A stretch of DNA of 64,000 bases from Chrysoperla carnea (Eukaryota; Arthropoda; Insecta; Neuroptera; Chrysopidae): the NCBI RefSeq assembly GCF_905475395.1, contig NC_058341.1, forward strand, positions 34,611,501-34,675,500. The letters are read 5' to 3'. A model generated the notes under the pieces. It was not told the DNA's origin. It did not search any database and worked only from the letters and a program-made list of their open reading frames with translations. The position numbers and the translations under genes were made by a program. Below, piece by piece: positions 38,701 to 53,700 of this stretch; position 1 is the first letter of the stretch; every line of letters begins with the position of its first letter.

Positions 38701-41700
38701 GCCACATTACATATCACGAGAAGATTTTCACTTTCATTCATCAGATCACTACCAAAATTCGTCTATGTCTCTTCGCCCATTAAGAATTATTTGACGGTCG
38801 TCTATTCATAAAACTTGGTGTACCTAAATTACCGGATTAAACAAACATAATGTATTCTCTCAGACGTAGATTTAAGCTTTGTTAATTATCTTTTTTAATT
38901 TTAAAATTTTCTTGTAGTAGGTACATACATTAGGAAATTTGATTTTTTATAATATGTAAAGTTACAGGAAATAAAGTTTATTATAATTTATGACTAAAAT
39001 TTTGAACTTCCATCCTTTATTTGAACACGCATGAACAATATTTGACACAAGATTCCTTCCTCCTTTTTTTGAACTAGGTCGAAAAATGTAAATAAAAAAC
39101 AAACAAAAAGAAATCTCTTGACTACTAAGAGTAACTACAAATAATGATGTTTAATCATTAATCACAATTTACTATTAAACACAGGAACCAGTTTTCTGCG
39201 GGGGTCTTACACAAATTTCAATGCTTATCATTTTTTTTCAACCGCAAATATTTATCTTTGTTAAATTCAAAAAGGTATAAATATTAATTTTTAAGCCACC
39301 TAATTGTTTAAGCCTGTCCATATTGAAATGGCTCAGATATTATTTTCATTGTTTGTTGTTACATCAGTAATTCTCACCGCACAATGTAAGTTAAAAGCTA
39401 TTCATTATAAATTATAAATTACTATTACTTATTCATTATAAACTTTATTCGTTTATTTATTTTAATTTCAATACCTACTTTTATTACCTGACTAAGTTAC
39501 CTTTTTTTTTAAATTTAGCTCTTGACCTTCATTACGTTTTTGGTTGTAGAGGCCTAATGGGTTATAGAAACATAACCAATCCTAATTTGAATAAAATATG
39601 ATCCTAAAATTTTCGTTGTTCATTTATTATTTTTATTACTAAATGAGCACTTTTTTGTTACCGTTTATCCAGGTATCTTGATGTGTAAATATACTACGGC
39701 AAACGAAGCACTATCCGAAAAGGGTCACAAGAAAAGACCTGATCAAATATAAAAAAATTGATTGAAATTAATTGTTTAAATATCACTTATTTACACACAC
39801 ACAACATTTTTGATTTTTGCTATTAAATTGAAACGACAGCGGTTAAAATAAAATAAAAAGAAGTAGAATTTTCTAAAAATAATTTTCATCGTTTAATCTC
39901 TAATTATTTATAAACTATAAATAATATTGATTTTTGTGTTTTAAAAAAATGGGAATATTCATTTAACAAAACAGTAATTCCTTAGTTCGCAGGATACGTT
40001 ATCGATATGTACTTTGAGTTGAGAAAGTTTAGACCATATGTTTTTTTTTATTTTTTATAAATAAAAAACTACTTGTCTAATTGCCTAGGACACCTTAGCC
40101 TTAATTAAAGCTTAGTCCTTCCCTTGTTTAAAAGACAATCAAGCTATAATAGGTACGCACATATTATTATAATTTATTCTTGAATATTCTATTTCTAGGC
40201 GAGGATGTTCAAGAAGGATGGAGAAATGGATATGATCATTTTTGGCCATATGCTGTTTCGATTCAATATAGTCCCGATGGTAAGATTATGATGAAAAAAA
40301 AATAAATAAAGTGCTCCAAAATTACAGGAACCATTTTAAATTTAAATTGTTTTTTACAATTATTTAATTTAAATATTGAACTTAAGATTTGTATAGCGAA
40401 AGCTTGGGGAAATTTTAGTTAATTTTCTTTAACTTTAAACTTTTTTAGGATCCAAATACGATCATGTTTGTACGGGAAGTATTATTAAAACTAAATATAT
40501 TTTAACATCCGCTAGTTGTTTTGATAAATTAAGCAATGATGGAAAAGTGGCTGTAAATGTTGGAGTTAAAGAACATCACGATGAAAAAGGACAGTTTATC
40601 AATGTTCAAAACGTGTTACTACACCCTTCATATAACAAAGAGTAAGTAAAATTAAAGAAGACTTTAGGCTGAACTAATCGAAGACCGTAGAATACATTTT
40701 AAAGCTCCCATTATCGTCAGCATTAATATGATGTTCATAAACACAGAAATTTTGAGTGTGCATTAATTATTACAAATTTTTCTTAAAGAAAATTATTTTC
40801 CCCGTTATTAGAAACAAGCTTTAAATTTACGTTTAAAAATTTTGTATACATTATTTTTAATTTTTCAGAGATCCACTTAAGAAATTTGATATTGCTTTAC
40901 TCGAATTGACGGATCCAATCGAATTTATGCGTACTGTACAAGCTATCAAGCTTCCAGAAAAAGTTTTACCACCAAATGAAATAGGAGAATTAGTTGGTTG
41001 GAATGGATTAACTTCGAAAACTCAAAAAACTGTAACCGATAAAATTTATATTGCTTCTGTGAAAATTACATCCCGAAACGGTAGTTTAGCTTTTATTTTA
41101 CTCTATTCTTTAGTTTTTGCCAATAAATTAAATTAGACAGGCGAAAACAATAATTTTAAATATATAACTATGGTCGTTAAATTTTATAGATTGCAGAAAA
41201 ACCTACCCTGATTTAACTGACGATCAATTTTGTATTGGGGGAGTAAATACACTAGAAGCTCCATGTAAAGGAACTCCTGGTATTCCATATGGACAAGCTA
41301 CCGTAAGTAGATTTTTCAATGTATAGTAAATTATTATGGATATAATAAAATCCGATTTATAAGAGAGTTGTGTGGAATAATTGATTTTGTACTGAAAAAG
41401 TAAAATTAGTTAAATGTCAAATTTTGGTTAAAATCATATTTTGAATTTTTTTCACAATTTAAGGATCAATACTTGTTGATAAGAGAAGGAAAAAAGGAGA
41501 AGGGTTCAATCTTTTAAACTATTTATGGCATAAAATATTAAAATTATTAAATAAACATACTTTTCAGGAGGATGGTTGGACAATTGCAGGTCTTGCATCA
41601 ATTTGGCCAGAAACCTGTGATAGACCTGCACTATTTACGACAGTCAGTTCATATTTAGATTTTATACTAGAAGCTTTGAATAACAATACTGAAGAAGATT

Positions 41701-44700
41701 ATGATTATTAAATACGATAATTTTTTTGTATTTAATATTTAATTCCTTTTATAAACTTTAAAAATTAAAAATATATTCTTTGTTTTCTTTTAATTTATCG
41801 ACTTTTTAAAATTTCAGCATCTTTTTTCTCGATTTAAACTTCATCGATAGTTATCAGATAATAAATAGTGATTAATTAATTAGACGAGTCTAAAAGATAA
41901 AAATATTTCTTAATTTTTCTTCCTTTTCTCACATTTAGGTATTTTTTTCAATAATTTACTTTTTTTTTAAGAAATTGCCATTAAATGAATAAGTAATAAA
42001 TAATTGTTAAATTGTAATGAAATCACTTTTGTATCATATATAATTTTTTTTACATATTGAAACCACATAACTAATTGTGACATAAAAATAAACCTTCCTT
42101 TAACAGTACAAATTCTTCCAGTTTTATTGATGCATACTACAATTATTATTAATTACTTAGAATTAACAGTAGATCAATAATTTTTATAACTTCAATTGTT
42201 TGCAAAACAAGCGTACTTTAGGCAAAGTACATAACATTGACGTATTAAAAAAAGTATAGGTGTTTTAGGTTAATGCAAAAAATTTTACATTTAAAAGATA
42301 AAAATTATTCAAATTTTAAACGTATTTACAAAATGTTTTTGATTTTTCCAATTTTGACGAGCAACTATTTCGTTATATTGTGTCATCGTATGTAGACCGT
42401 GTCATGATGGCAGATCTAGGTGTTTTTTCCAAATTATCTCGGAGGGGGCAAACAGGTATATCCTTTTGCCGTATATACTGAATCAATTTTATGATGGAAC
42501 CTACCATTGTAAAATCATTTAACGTAATGATTATAAAAAACCAGATTTTGAAGCAAACATCGCAACTTTTCACGTTTTAAAAGTCTTTACCCATTAATCA
42601 AACTACAATAGCGATTATTGTAGAACACACAGCAAGTATTGGCAAAAGGCCTGCAAAAAGACTAAGCAAGGGGTTTATTTGTGCCTTATTTATTAAGTCA
42701 GTAATGAAATAATTGTAACCACCTCCTAGGCAGAAACTAGAAAATAAGGCATCAAAACATGTCATCTTTTGTGATCGAAATAATTGGTATTTTTAACGTC
42801 CAGTGGTCCAGCAAAACTTTTAACACCTGCTTTTTTGTAATAGCCAAAGAACCTGAATATAAATAAAGAGATTACGTTAGAAAGAGGTACATAACAATGC
42901 TAATGTACTGATTTCACTTGTGGAAGAAGAAATTAAAACTGCTTATTTATCCAAAAGGCATTAACATTCAGTATAATTTCATTTTCATTTATGGCATACA
43001 TATGCTGAACTTTTATTAGACCTTGAACTTTAAGTTTGTGTATGAAAAAAAAATTGATTGATAAAAATGTTCTTATTTTAAAAATAAAATAAAGTTTCCA
43101 AATATTTTTTATCTTCTAAAAATTAACTTGACCTTATTTTTCTGTTCAAGTCATTTATCGATCAAATAAATTTATAAAAATATTCAGTTTTAAAAAGAAC
43201 TTCAAAGATTCATTATGGTTTCCAAATTAAAAACATTATTTTTACTTTGCACCCTATTGGGACTCACTTATGGTAAGAAATTGCATATTATTGTAGCAGC
43301 TTACGTATTAAAAATTGTATTTAAATATTATAGGAGCCCCTACTGTAGAAGAAGAAATTGTTGAAGAAGATGCCGCAATTGACGTAAGAATTCGTGGAGG
43401 GCAAAAAAGTCCCGAACTACTATTACCATATGCGGTTTCTTTACAACGTAAGCAAAAATTAATTATTTTTAAATTAACAAAATTGTAATTGTTGAAATAT
43501 TTTAGAGGCTTCTAATAATAATAAATTTTGCGGTGGTGTAATTATTGATAAAAAATGGGTTTTAACTGCTGCTCATTGTTTTGATCAGGCAACAGAGAAA
43601 GATGATCTACGTTGTTTTGCTGGATCTGTTGATGGTCAAGATTACATGGGTGACGACTCAGAGTTAATTAAAATAGAGAAATATTTTATTCACAAAGATT
43701 ATGATAAAAATAATGAAGAGTAAGTTTTCATAGAAAAAAAAACTGATTGAACAAAAATTGATTAAATTTTTTGGTGTGCTTTAGTAGCGACAAAGGTGAT
43801 ATTGCGTTAGCTAAATTAACAAGACCATTCCATTTATCGAAAGCTATTCAACCAGCAACATTACCACCGAAAGGATATAAATTGGCTAGTGATGGTATTG
43901 TATATGGTTGGGGAGCAACTACCAGAAACCAGGAAGAACCTTCTAGATATTTGAAACATACAACTCTCAATGTTATTGACGATAGCAGTAAGACATAATT
44001 TTTATTTTAGAATAATATCTAAGTAATTCCGGGAAAGAGGTTAAACCCTTTTTTGAGAGCTTAAAAAATCAGAGTTTCAATCAAGATTTGAGTGCTTGAC
44101 AATTGGAGCAAAACGTTAAATCGCAAAAAAACATGAATAATAAGTATTGCATTAGTAGGCTACAATCATAGATCAAAATTTTAATTTATTGTCGGACTTA
44201 GTATTCGGACCAATAAATAAATAATGTACACGATATGTTTTATTAATTTTTTAGAATGCAAAGCTGTTTTCAAAGGATATGGTGACCGTCAATTTTGTGC
44301 AATTGGAACGTCACCTAATGCAGCTTGTCAAGGAGACTCTGGTGGTCCATTGATACAAATCGAAAAGGTAGGTTTTTAAAAGAGAGTAACAACATTTCGG
44401 ACATTTATCACTTATATATATATATTTAATTACAGAGTTCAGGAACTCCATATGTTGCTGGAGTGGTATCATTTGGAAGTCCAGATTGTGGAACAGGTCC
44501 AACTGTTTTTACAAAAGTAACCGATTATCTTGACTGGATTGAAACGACACGAAAAAACAATGCATAATTTAATTGTTAAAATAAAAAATTAGTTTTCTAA
44601 AATACAATTTATTTTATTTACCTGACAACATGCTTATGACGTTCAACCCAGTATTTTATGGCTGAGCGCACCAATAATTCTTGTTTCTTGGTTAAACCAT

Positions 44701-47700
44701 TCGGTCCTACATTTCCAATATTCTCCGATTTTTCATCACCAAATGTTTGTAATGCACCTGATCGAAAATTTAATCCACCTAGCTCTTGACGTGTATTGTA
44801 CACACCACGGAAATTTAGGTCACTTGGATCTGGATCTTTTGTGTACTCTAGAATATAAAACAATAATTTATAATTTTTTACGTTAGGCCATTGATGAGAT
44901 AAGAAATTGTTACACCAGGTAAAAAATAGATGTGACATTTCTGAAGCTTTGAGGCGATGTTTTGAGTAAATAAAAGTATATGTGGGTAACAACTTTTTGT
45001 AATTTCTTTTTTGTCCGATTAGTTGTAAGTAAAAGTGATTGGTTAAATGGTTCGCATCTAAGAGCATAGATTCGAAGGATTATGAATACGATAGAAACAA
45101 GGAACCATCTGGTTATTATGAGTATATACTATCGGGTTCATGTGTAAAAATATGCCAAGTTGGTAATTTATTCACCATGACGTGTTTGGACGAAGTGTGA
45201 GGAAATAAGACAAACCTGACTGCCATCTTTACTGTCATCAAGATCGGCTTGGTTATAAGAAACGGCGAGAGCTAATGGTAGGTCGTATGGCATGCTTTGG
45301 GGCGATGTTTGTAGACCGTTTTGTTAAACACTTTGTCGTATTGACATTCCGAATCAATAAGCAGAAATATTCAACACGTTTGGCTTTTCTTATCATCCAA
45401 TTCATATTTAACGTAGTTTTCAATTTAGCACATATTTTAACAAAATTTGATGGGGAGCAGGGATCAATCTTGATTGTATTTTTTAAATTTTAAATCCTTA
45501 AAATTACATTCTTTTGCTAACTGCAAAATTTAACCTACCATTTATTAGCTGATCGGTTCGACGTATTGAGTAAGCGAACTAGAAACCGGCGCGAAATGAT
45601 AGAAACGGACAGTTTGAAGTCCTTATCCACCATCTTGTATTAGAACGGCAAAATTTGTACTCTGATTTGTGAAATCAAAGATTTATTTCAGCTATAACCA
45701 TCCCAAATCGAAATTTCGACATTTCTCCCAAACAGATAAACTAATAATAGCTAATCAATAATTAAAGTTTATAATAAGATATTTTGTATTTTTCTTAAAA
45801 AAAAAAAGAAGTATATTTGCACAGTAGTCATAAATAATAAAATGAATAATTTAGTGAAGATTAAAAATGTCTGAAAATTAATTGAAAACGCAATAATATT
45901 TTGAATTATTATCTGTGAAAATAAAACAATTTTTCTATAAAATAATGATTTAACTTAAATTTATAAGGTTGGTAAAGACTGTGAGAAATTTATCATATGT
46001 TTATGAATTGTATAGAAAATAACTAAAAACTTTATGGTAGGTATTATATTTACTTCAACTGTTATAATAATAAAATACAATAACATAGGACTGTACACGT
46101 ACAGAATTATAAATTATTTATCTGTCATCAAGTACACCAATATACAGAATGCTTATTAAGAACTCGTGGTCAGTAGAGCTCTATCACTGAAGTGATATTT
46201 TCCTCTTAGCAGGTATTTCTTATTTTAAGATGCTCTTTTGCAGTGAAAACTTCTATAGACGTGTTAGACGATATGTAATCTATATATTACAATCACGAAA
46301 GTTTTGATGGATAGATGTTTGTTACTCAATCACGTCAGAACGGTAAAACGGATCTGGATGAAATTTGACACAGAGTCTAGAATATCACCTAGATTACTTT
46401 TTAATCAGATAAAATGTATGATTTCATTGGGATAGATTTGTTTCAAATTATCATAGAGAAAAGGATCGACATGATTTTTTGCATAGTTAGTGATAGATTA
46501 GGCGTCAGAAAATGACATAGGCTAATTTTAGTCACGGAAAAATGCCTGTTTTTTGAAGGGTTTTGTAAAAGTTCGCGAAAATGATTTTAGCACCAAGAAA
46601 GCTTGATTAATTTAGCCTTTCTCAAGAAAGCTTGGTTAATTTACATTCTACAATTTACAGTAACGATAAAAACTCCCGAAAACTTTTTTAATCGTGGATA
46701 ACACCATTCTCTTTTAATCGCGGGCAGCACCGCGGAGTTAGAGGCAGTGTATGTATACAACATAACATTTTTTTGGGTAAAAGCTTATGGTTTCGCATCA
46801 ACAACATGCTATTATTATAGCTACAGATATAACACCGTAACCTAGGAAAACTAAAACTTTTTTCGATCGAAAAAACGACAACTGTGGAATTATAATTAAA
46901 GCTGTGCAATTAAAACTGTGATTATTAATGTTCATAGATGGCGATTGATATAAACAAATAAAGTTTTTATCAAAAGTAGCAAAAATTCAACGTTATAATC
47001 ATTTATAATTAAATTATCTTGAGAGTACAGTTCAGTTTTGTCGAATTAATGTGGTTTTCGAAAAAATAGTATCAAATAAAAGTGACTTGTATTTATTTGT
47101 AAAGAACTGTCTAATTTAAAGTATGTTTTGCTAATGACTGACTCTATACAACCTTCGTTATAAAATCCAGAATGGGCCTCTTTACTAGCTTATTTTATGA
47201 TCTGCAATAACATATCTAAATTAAACATTCTGTATTTTATAGTATAATAACCAACTTATTTTTATTAATATTTTAGAATGTAATAAGTATTTAGTATATA
47301 TATTTATTAGAACTTAATCAAATATGTTATTAAATAATTTTCGTATTTATTATTTATGTAAGAAAATTATACATAGCACCAAAAATAAATTTAATAAGCT
47401 ACATAATCCTGTTTAACAAGGATCATAATCTTGTTATATAATAAAATTCCTTTTAACAAGACAGACAATAGCATTCCTCCTTAATAAGACAATAATTCTT
47501 TTAAATTTTTGCGTAGTTTGCAACATCATTAAAATTTTAATTGAAAATTCATAAAAATAATTAATTTTAATAATTATTTTATTCACACTTATACGTCATT
47601 CTTTAAACGTCATTCATGAAAAGTTTTCCCACAAAGTATTGCATAATTTTTATTTTTTATTTTTGAACTTTCAGAAAAGAAAAATTTTACGCCTGGCCAA

Positions 47701-50700
47701 CAAAAGGGGAAACTAAAAGTTTAAAGTGTGTGTGTATGTATGTGTCGGTCTGAGGAATCGTACCTCCTAAACGAATGATCCAATTTTGGTTTTATTTTTT
47801 GTTTGAAAAAAGAAGAGAGGATGATCTTTAAGCGGTCAGATTTGCTTGAAACATAGCTAAAAACAACCTCGATCAAATTTTCTTTAAAAAAAATATCAAA
47901 ATCGCTTCAACCGTTTAGGAACTATGAGTCCACAAATGAATTGATTACACCTGATTTCATGTCGGAGGTTTCTTTAAATTTTTATTTCTCTATTTCTCTA
48001 TATATCATAAATTTATGCGAAAGTAAGCATGTTTGTTTGTTTGTTTGTTTGTTACGCTTTCACCTTAAAACTAGCGAATGGTTTTTAATGAAACTGTACA
48101 GCAATATAACTCATACTTCAGAATAACACATGAGGTATAATTTAAAAAGATTTATTAATAAAAAAAGAGAAATTTAAAAATTAATTTAAAATGACATTAT
48201 AATAAATTACAGATTTCTGTAAAAATAGTCACTTGACATTACCATAAATTACAAATTTCTGTAAAAATAGTCAATATAAAATATTTCACGGCCATCTTTT
48301 CTGATATACTCAATGAATAATTACGACAATTATACATTTAAAAAAATAGAAAACCATGCATATATTTTAGCTGTATGAAACAATCCTTACCATTATTTCG
48401 AGTGTTATAGAAAGGGGATAAGCGAGAGCAATCTTTATCAATCTTTACTTTTAAACCCAGCGAAGCGGGTGGGTATCACTCTAGTTAATATTATAAGTTA
48501 ATTGATATATTGTTGTTCACTCGTTTGTCAAATTTTTATATAGAAAGAAATAATTGAAAATAAATTATGCGTAATTAAAATATTTTGGTACCCATATTAA
48601 AAAAATTTAGAATGTTACAGACTGTTATATAGGTACGGTTAAATAACTAATTTTCTTTCTTATGTAATTTCATTTATTACATCACTCCACTTGTGACAGA
48701 TTTTTTGCTTATACTGTAAGAATTGTTATTTAACCCTTAGTTTGTTTAAATTTAAATTTGTTGTAATTTTAAGTAAAAAATGGAATAAAAAATGGAACAA
48801 AATATATGCCTACTTTTCTTAATAAAATTGCAATATTTCGATAAGTTATAAACTATAGGTGAATTGCGGTAAAGAAAGAATCCTTGATTTCGATTTTTTG
48901 AGGTATTTTGCTGGTATATTGTCGATAACCATGCCCTTCATTAAGAATTCTTTGCAAATAAGGAGATTTAAATTAAAAAATTTTTCTTTTCAACAAAAGG
49001 GCGAATGTATATTTTACTACGATGGTTACAGAGGGTCAATGTCTAAATCATTGTTTCAATCATCATAAGATAAGAAGATATAAATCATGGGGGAAATTTA
49101 ATCGATGACAATTAATACATTTTCGTATATAGCTAGTCGAGATGATAAGCCCCATCATCTCTGCAATAAACGATTCTACGATGCCGTTTAATATAAATGT
49201 TCTATGAATCCATACCATGGTTTTCAGAGCTGATGACTCAGTGGCACCCATTTCGGAAAGGGATATTTTCAATCTACAAAATCGGTTTTTTCACAACTAG
49301 CTCAAAAACCATGAGTTAAATGAAAATAAATTTCAAACAAAAGATCTAGCTGACGGATTTTCACACACATTTCTGTTCTTTAAGTGACTTTCTAACAAAC
49401 TTGGCTAAAGTATCTCTTACGAATGAGTGGATATTTTTTTTTAATTTAGTGACTTATGCGAATTTTTAACTTAAAGCACTTTTACTTGAATAACTCGACA
49501 ATCGTATCGCATCGAAGAAAATGTGATAAAAATGAGACTAATTCAATAAGAAAGTAACAAATTTTTTTTCCGCTTCTCTAAAATCAAAACTTGGGAAGCT
49601 TTAGCCCATTATTTACCGAAAAAGTTTGGAGATATTTTACAGAAACTCGTTTAAAAAAACAAAAATATTTTATATTATCATTTAATCCATTTTAGTTTTC
49701 AAGATGGCTGTATAAAACAGATTTTGTACTTAGAAAATGTACCCTCTTAGAAGGTTCTTTAGGGAAGATCTCCTCAAAGAAAGTTTCATCGTGGCACCGA
49801 CTCTGAAAACGAAGGTATGGGTTTATACCAATCAAAAATGAGGAGTTATTAAGTGCAGGATCAATTGATATTTTAGCACTGATCATCCGTACTAATAAGC
49901 CGGATTTAAATTCAGTTACTGCATTTAAAAGATGACTTTAGTGAGGAAGTAACACAAAATATAATTAAATGAATAAATACTTATTATATTCCGATTTTGA
50001 AATGAATTTAGTAACACTTTCATACGAATAAAAATTAAATGATAAATAAATTTTTCAATAATAAAATAATTTGTATAAAAAAATACACTTTTTTAAATAA
50101 AAATATTTTTACAAAATAAATAAAAATAATAATATAATAATTTTATTTAATTTCCGTGTTACAAAACACCTAGCAATGAATCATACGATATGAACGTAGT
50201 AGGTAATTCTTTTTATTATAATTGTAATTACCTCATAGTTGAAGCAGTAGTTAAGTTTTGAATAAAAATGTATAAAAAAACGTATCATATTTATGATGTT
50301 TTGAAATACTAAAATCATTATATAGTAAAAATTTTTGCGTATCTGTATAAAAAAATGTTTTTGATAATTAGAGAATGAATGTTTTTATCTGTTTTGTACA
50401 GGATGAGCTACAATGAACTGGCAAATGGTGACATATTTCATAAAACGAACGTACGTTTGTAATTTTACAACTACAGAAAGTCTAAATTTTTTACCAGTGC
50501 TGCTTTTTGTATTAATTCTAGAATACACACAAGCGATGAATATAACTTTAGAGTGAACTTTGAATAACTTTTGAGTTATTTAATAAAATTTAAAAAATTT
50601 TCATCAATTTAACTTTTTGTTTTCCTAGTATTTTTATACCATGCATATATGTAATATGCAAGGTATACTAAGTTTAGTCTCAAGTTTGTAACGCTTAAAA

Positions 50701-53700
50701 ATCTTGATGCTAAGCAAAAAATTTTGGTATAGGTGTTCATAAAATCACTTTGTTAGTCCATTTCCGATTGTCTTTCTTTCGTCTGTCGTCTGTCGTCTTT
50801 CGTCTGTCTGTCCGTCTGTCATCATGATTACTCAAAAACAAAAAAAGACATCAAGCTTAAATTTTTTAGCGTGCTTAGGGCGTAAAAAGTGAGGTCGAGC
50901 TCGTAAATGAGCAACATTAGTCAATTGGGTCTTGGATCCGTGGGATCCATCTTGTAAACCGTTAGAGATAGAACAAATGTTTAAAAGTAAAAAATATTCC
51001 TTATAAAAAAATAACCAACTTTTGTTTGAAACATTTTTTCGTAAATATCACTGTTTACCCGTGAGGGTGTAAATTAGGCGTAAATTGTATAGTATGTAAT
51101 TATGAGAATATCAGTTATGTATATATGTGTGTGTAATGTGATAGAACCATCAACACTGTCTAGGCATAGTATTTCAACAATTAACTCAGTCAATTGTTTG
51201 TTTTCACTTGTATCTTTTAATTTTATGTGCTTGTGTGTATTCTACAGTGAACGCAAGAAGCAGCACCGAACTAATCGATTAGATTTTTCATGTTTTGTAG
51301 TAAAACTAGTGATGAAATTATCGAAATGGCTTCTCAAATTTTCCGACAATTATACTCCTTTTTAGATATCTGTTTCAGAACCAGCATCTTTTTTTTTGCG
51401 TCTGTAAACATTCGTGTACTGCCTTTTTTATTGAGTTAAAATGTAAATCGAGAAAAATGATTAAATCTATTGAAAAATATTCCCTAGTACTGCTTTCCCC
51501 AAAAAAATCATCCCAATCATTTTGTGAAAATTTTATATTTACTTGATGACTTTGCCTTATAATCTTCTCCAAAAAAGTTAACGCAGATGAGCTGCCTTAA
51601 TGGATATTATCTCAATCCGTGGTAAATAAACCAAACTTAAATCGGGTTGAGTCGACACAGGTTGAGTTAGCATACATAGCTTGATAGCTAGAAATAGAAA
51701 AGTAGTTGTCTAATTCACTCAAAATTCTCATAAAGATATAGGTCCTGCTCAATGAATCAATGAATATCGGTAAATTAAATTATTGTCATTTTTATTGCCT
51801 TGTACTATGATGTAAAGTTAGATAGGTATAGGAGTTTTGCACGTAAATGTCCATTTTGAATTCGATTTGAATTCATATTTTTTCGTTACGTGATGTCTGT
51901 ACATACGTAGGAACGTTTGCATCCTCGTACATATATAAGTACTTCACTCCTTGTGTACTGCCTTTTACGTAATCACGTCGAAAATTTTCGAGACCTCGCA
52001 TAACTCCAAATTTTCTCGAATACATATAATCCTTTAGAAATAATTTAGGACTATTGAATACTTCTCCATGTTTATTTCTATGTACACAGCGATGTCGGAA
52101 GCCACAGAGCCCTGAAATTTTGGAATTAGAACTGCTCTAACATCTCGAGTTGTACACATCTACTCAATACATATTTGCAATATCGAAAATATACTTTTTT
52201 CACACTTCAATAGAAAAGATGTTTAATTTAGAAATTTGACTCTGTATAATCCTTTTTGACTAATTTATATGTGCGCAAGGAAGTATATGCGTTTGTATCA
52301 CCTAAATAGTATTTCGTAGATTGTTTGAACTTATATACCTATTGCCGGTAACATATATATATTTGACCAATTTGTACAAATTATGAGATTATATAAGATC
52401 CAAATATGCTTTAACCCACTGTAGTTAGAAATACATTTTAATATAATCACAAACCATTTTGTGAAAGGTATACAAAAATGTGTAAAATAATTATTAAACA
52501 TTTTTTATATATAAATTTACTAACCTGGTTCATTACCTATAAGATGATCTTGTGATGTATTACTTGCAGCACGGAAAAGATCAGCACTACGTGGCACATA
52601 TGTGTCCAATGTTGCTGATAATTCCATCAATGGTTTCATAATTTGTTTCAAATGTTGTAATTGTTCACATGCATATATTAACCATGAACAGAATAATACA
52701 TCCAATAAATTTGAATGGCACATGGAGAAAAATACATAATAACACTGTAAAAAAAATTGAATTGCTTTACTGACTACTCAGTTATTCGCTAAATTAATGA
52801 AGGAAGATTATACAAGTTGTAATAGAGTAATGTGCGATTTTGAAAAGCTGTGAGAAAATACCATCATTTTTTTTTAATTATATTTTTTTTAAATATATTT
52901 AACTAAGTACTTAAAAAAGTGTTATAACTTCATGAATGTAGACGAAAATTCCGAATACAATATTTCGATATCTGCCTTCTTTTCGAAATATTGAAAGCTA
53001 AATAATTTAACAAAATTTTCAATTTTCGATATTTTAAAATAAGTGCTCATACATCCTCAATAAGTCAGACACAACAGGTTTTTTTAGTTTTCAATTACGA
53101 TTTTAACATTAATTTAAATAATTTTTTTTTTTAATTTCCACCGATTATTTTTTGAGAAATGGATGAAAACATCATCCACCTACCGTTTTCTCATAAGAAA
53201 ACGTTAAATATGCCTACTTTGGAAGTCATTTATTTACTTAAAGAATCGGGCAATTCCTCCTCAAATTTTTAGAATTGATTTAGACTGAGTCCAACTTCCA
53301 AAAAATAAAGCCTTTTATCCAAAATTGGCTTGGCACTCGTACATCCTTAAATACTTTTTAGAAATAATTTATAAAATGATTATTTTTAAAATTTGATGGA
53401 ATTATTATCTTGACCCACCGTTAACGTTTACAAATGGGGAATATGATTAATTGCGTATGACCACACGATCGAAAATATACAAAACAAGGACTTAGAGCAT
53501 ACATTGCAGGCTGCTTGCGTAATTTGTCTCAATTTATTAACTTGATACGCAACAAGTCTGCCAAACTGCTGTAGTTCCGGAAAAACGTATTTTCTTAAAA
53601 AAATTTATGGAAGTCTTATGTAGCCAAAAAGAAATAAGTAAATGATTTTTCCTTAAAAATGTTACTACTTACTTGATATATTAAAGAAATATAATATTTC

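Larger units (their letters stand above)
44848..52524. other. Orco intron 4, no protein gene seen
   Basis: 7.7 kb of intron. It contains repeats at 46290-46500, 46780-46965, 47700-47950, 47997-48484 and 50636-50979. The minus-strand reading frame running into exon 5 from 45067 is intron read-through. The segment 45060-45650 is less AT-rich than average and not recognised. Confidence 0.5.

Noticed and set aside
38497-38811. 104-codon plus-strand ORF between H and I
   Set aside because: No domain, no signal peptide, no splice or paralogue support; codon use looks random.
44618-45067. 149-codon minus-strand ORF as an independent gene
   Set aside because: Its last 75 codons are Orco exon 5. The first part is intron read-through upstream of the TTCTAG acceptor at 44852-44848.
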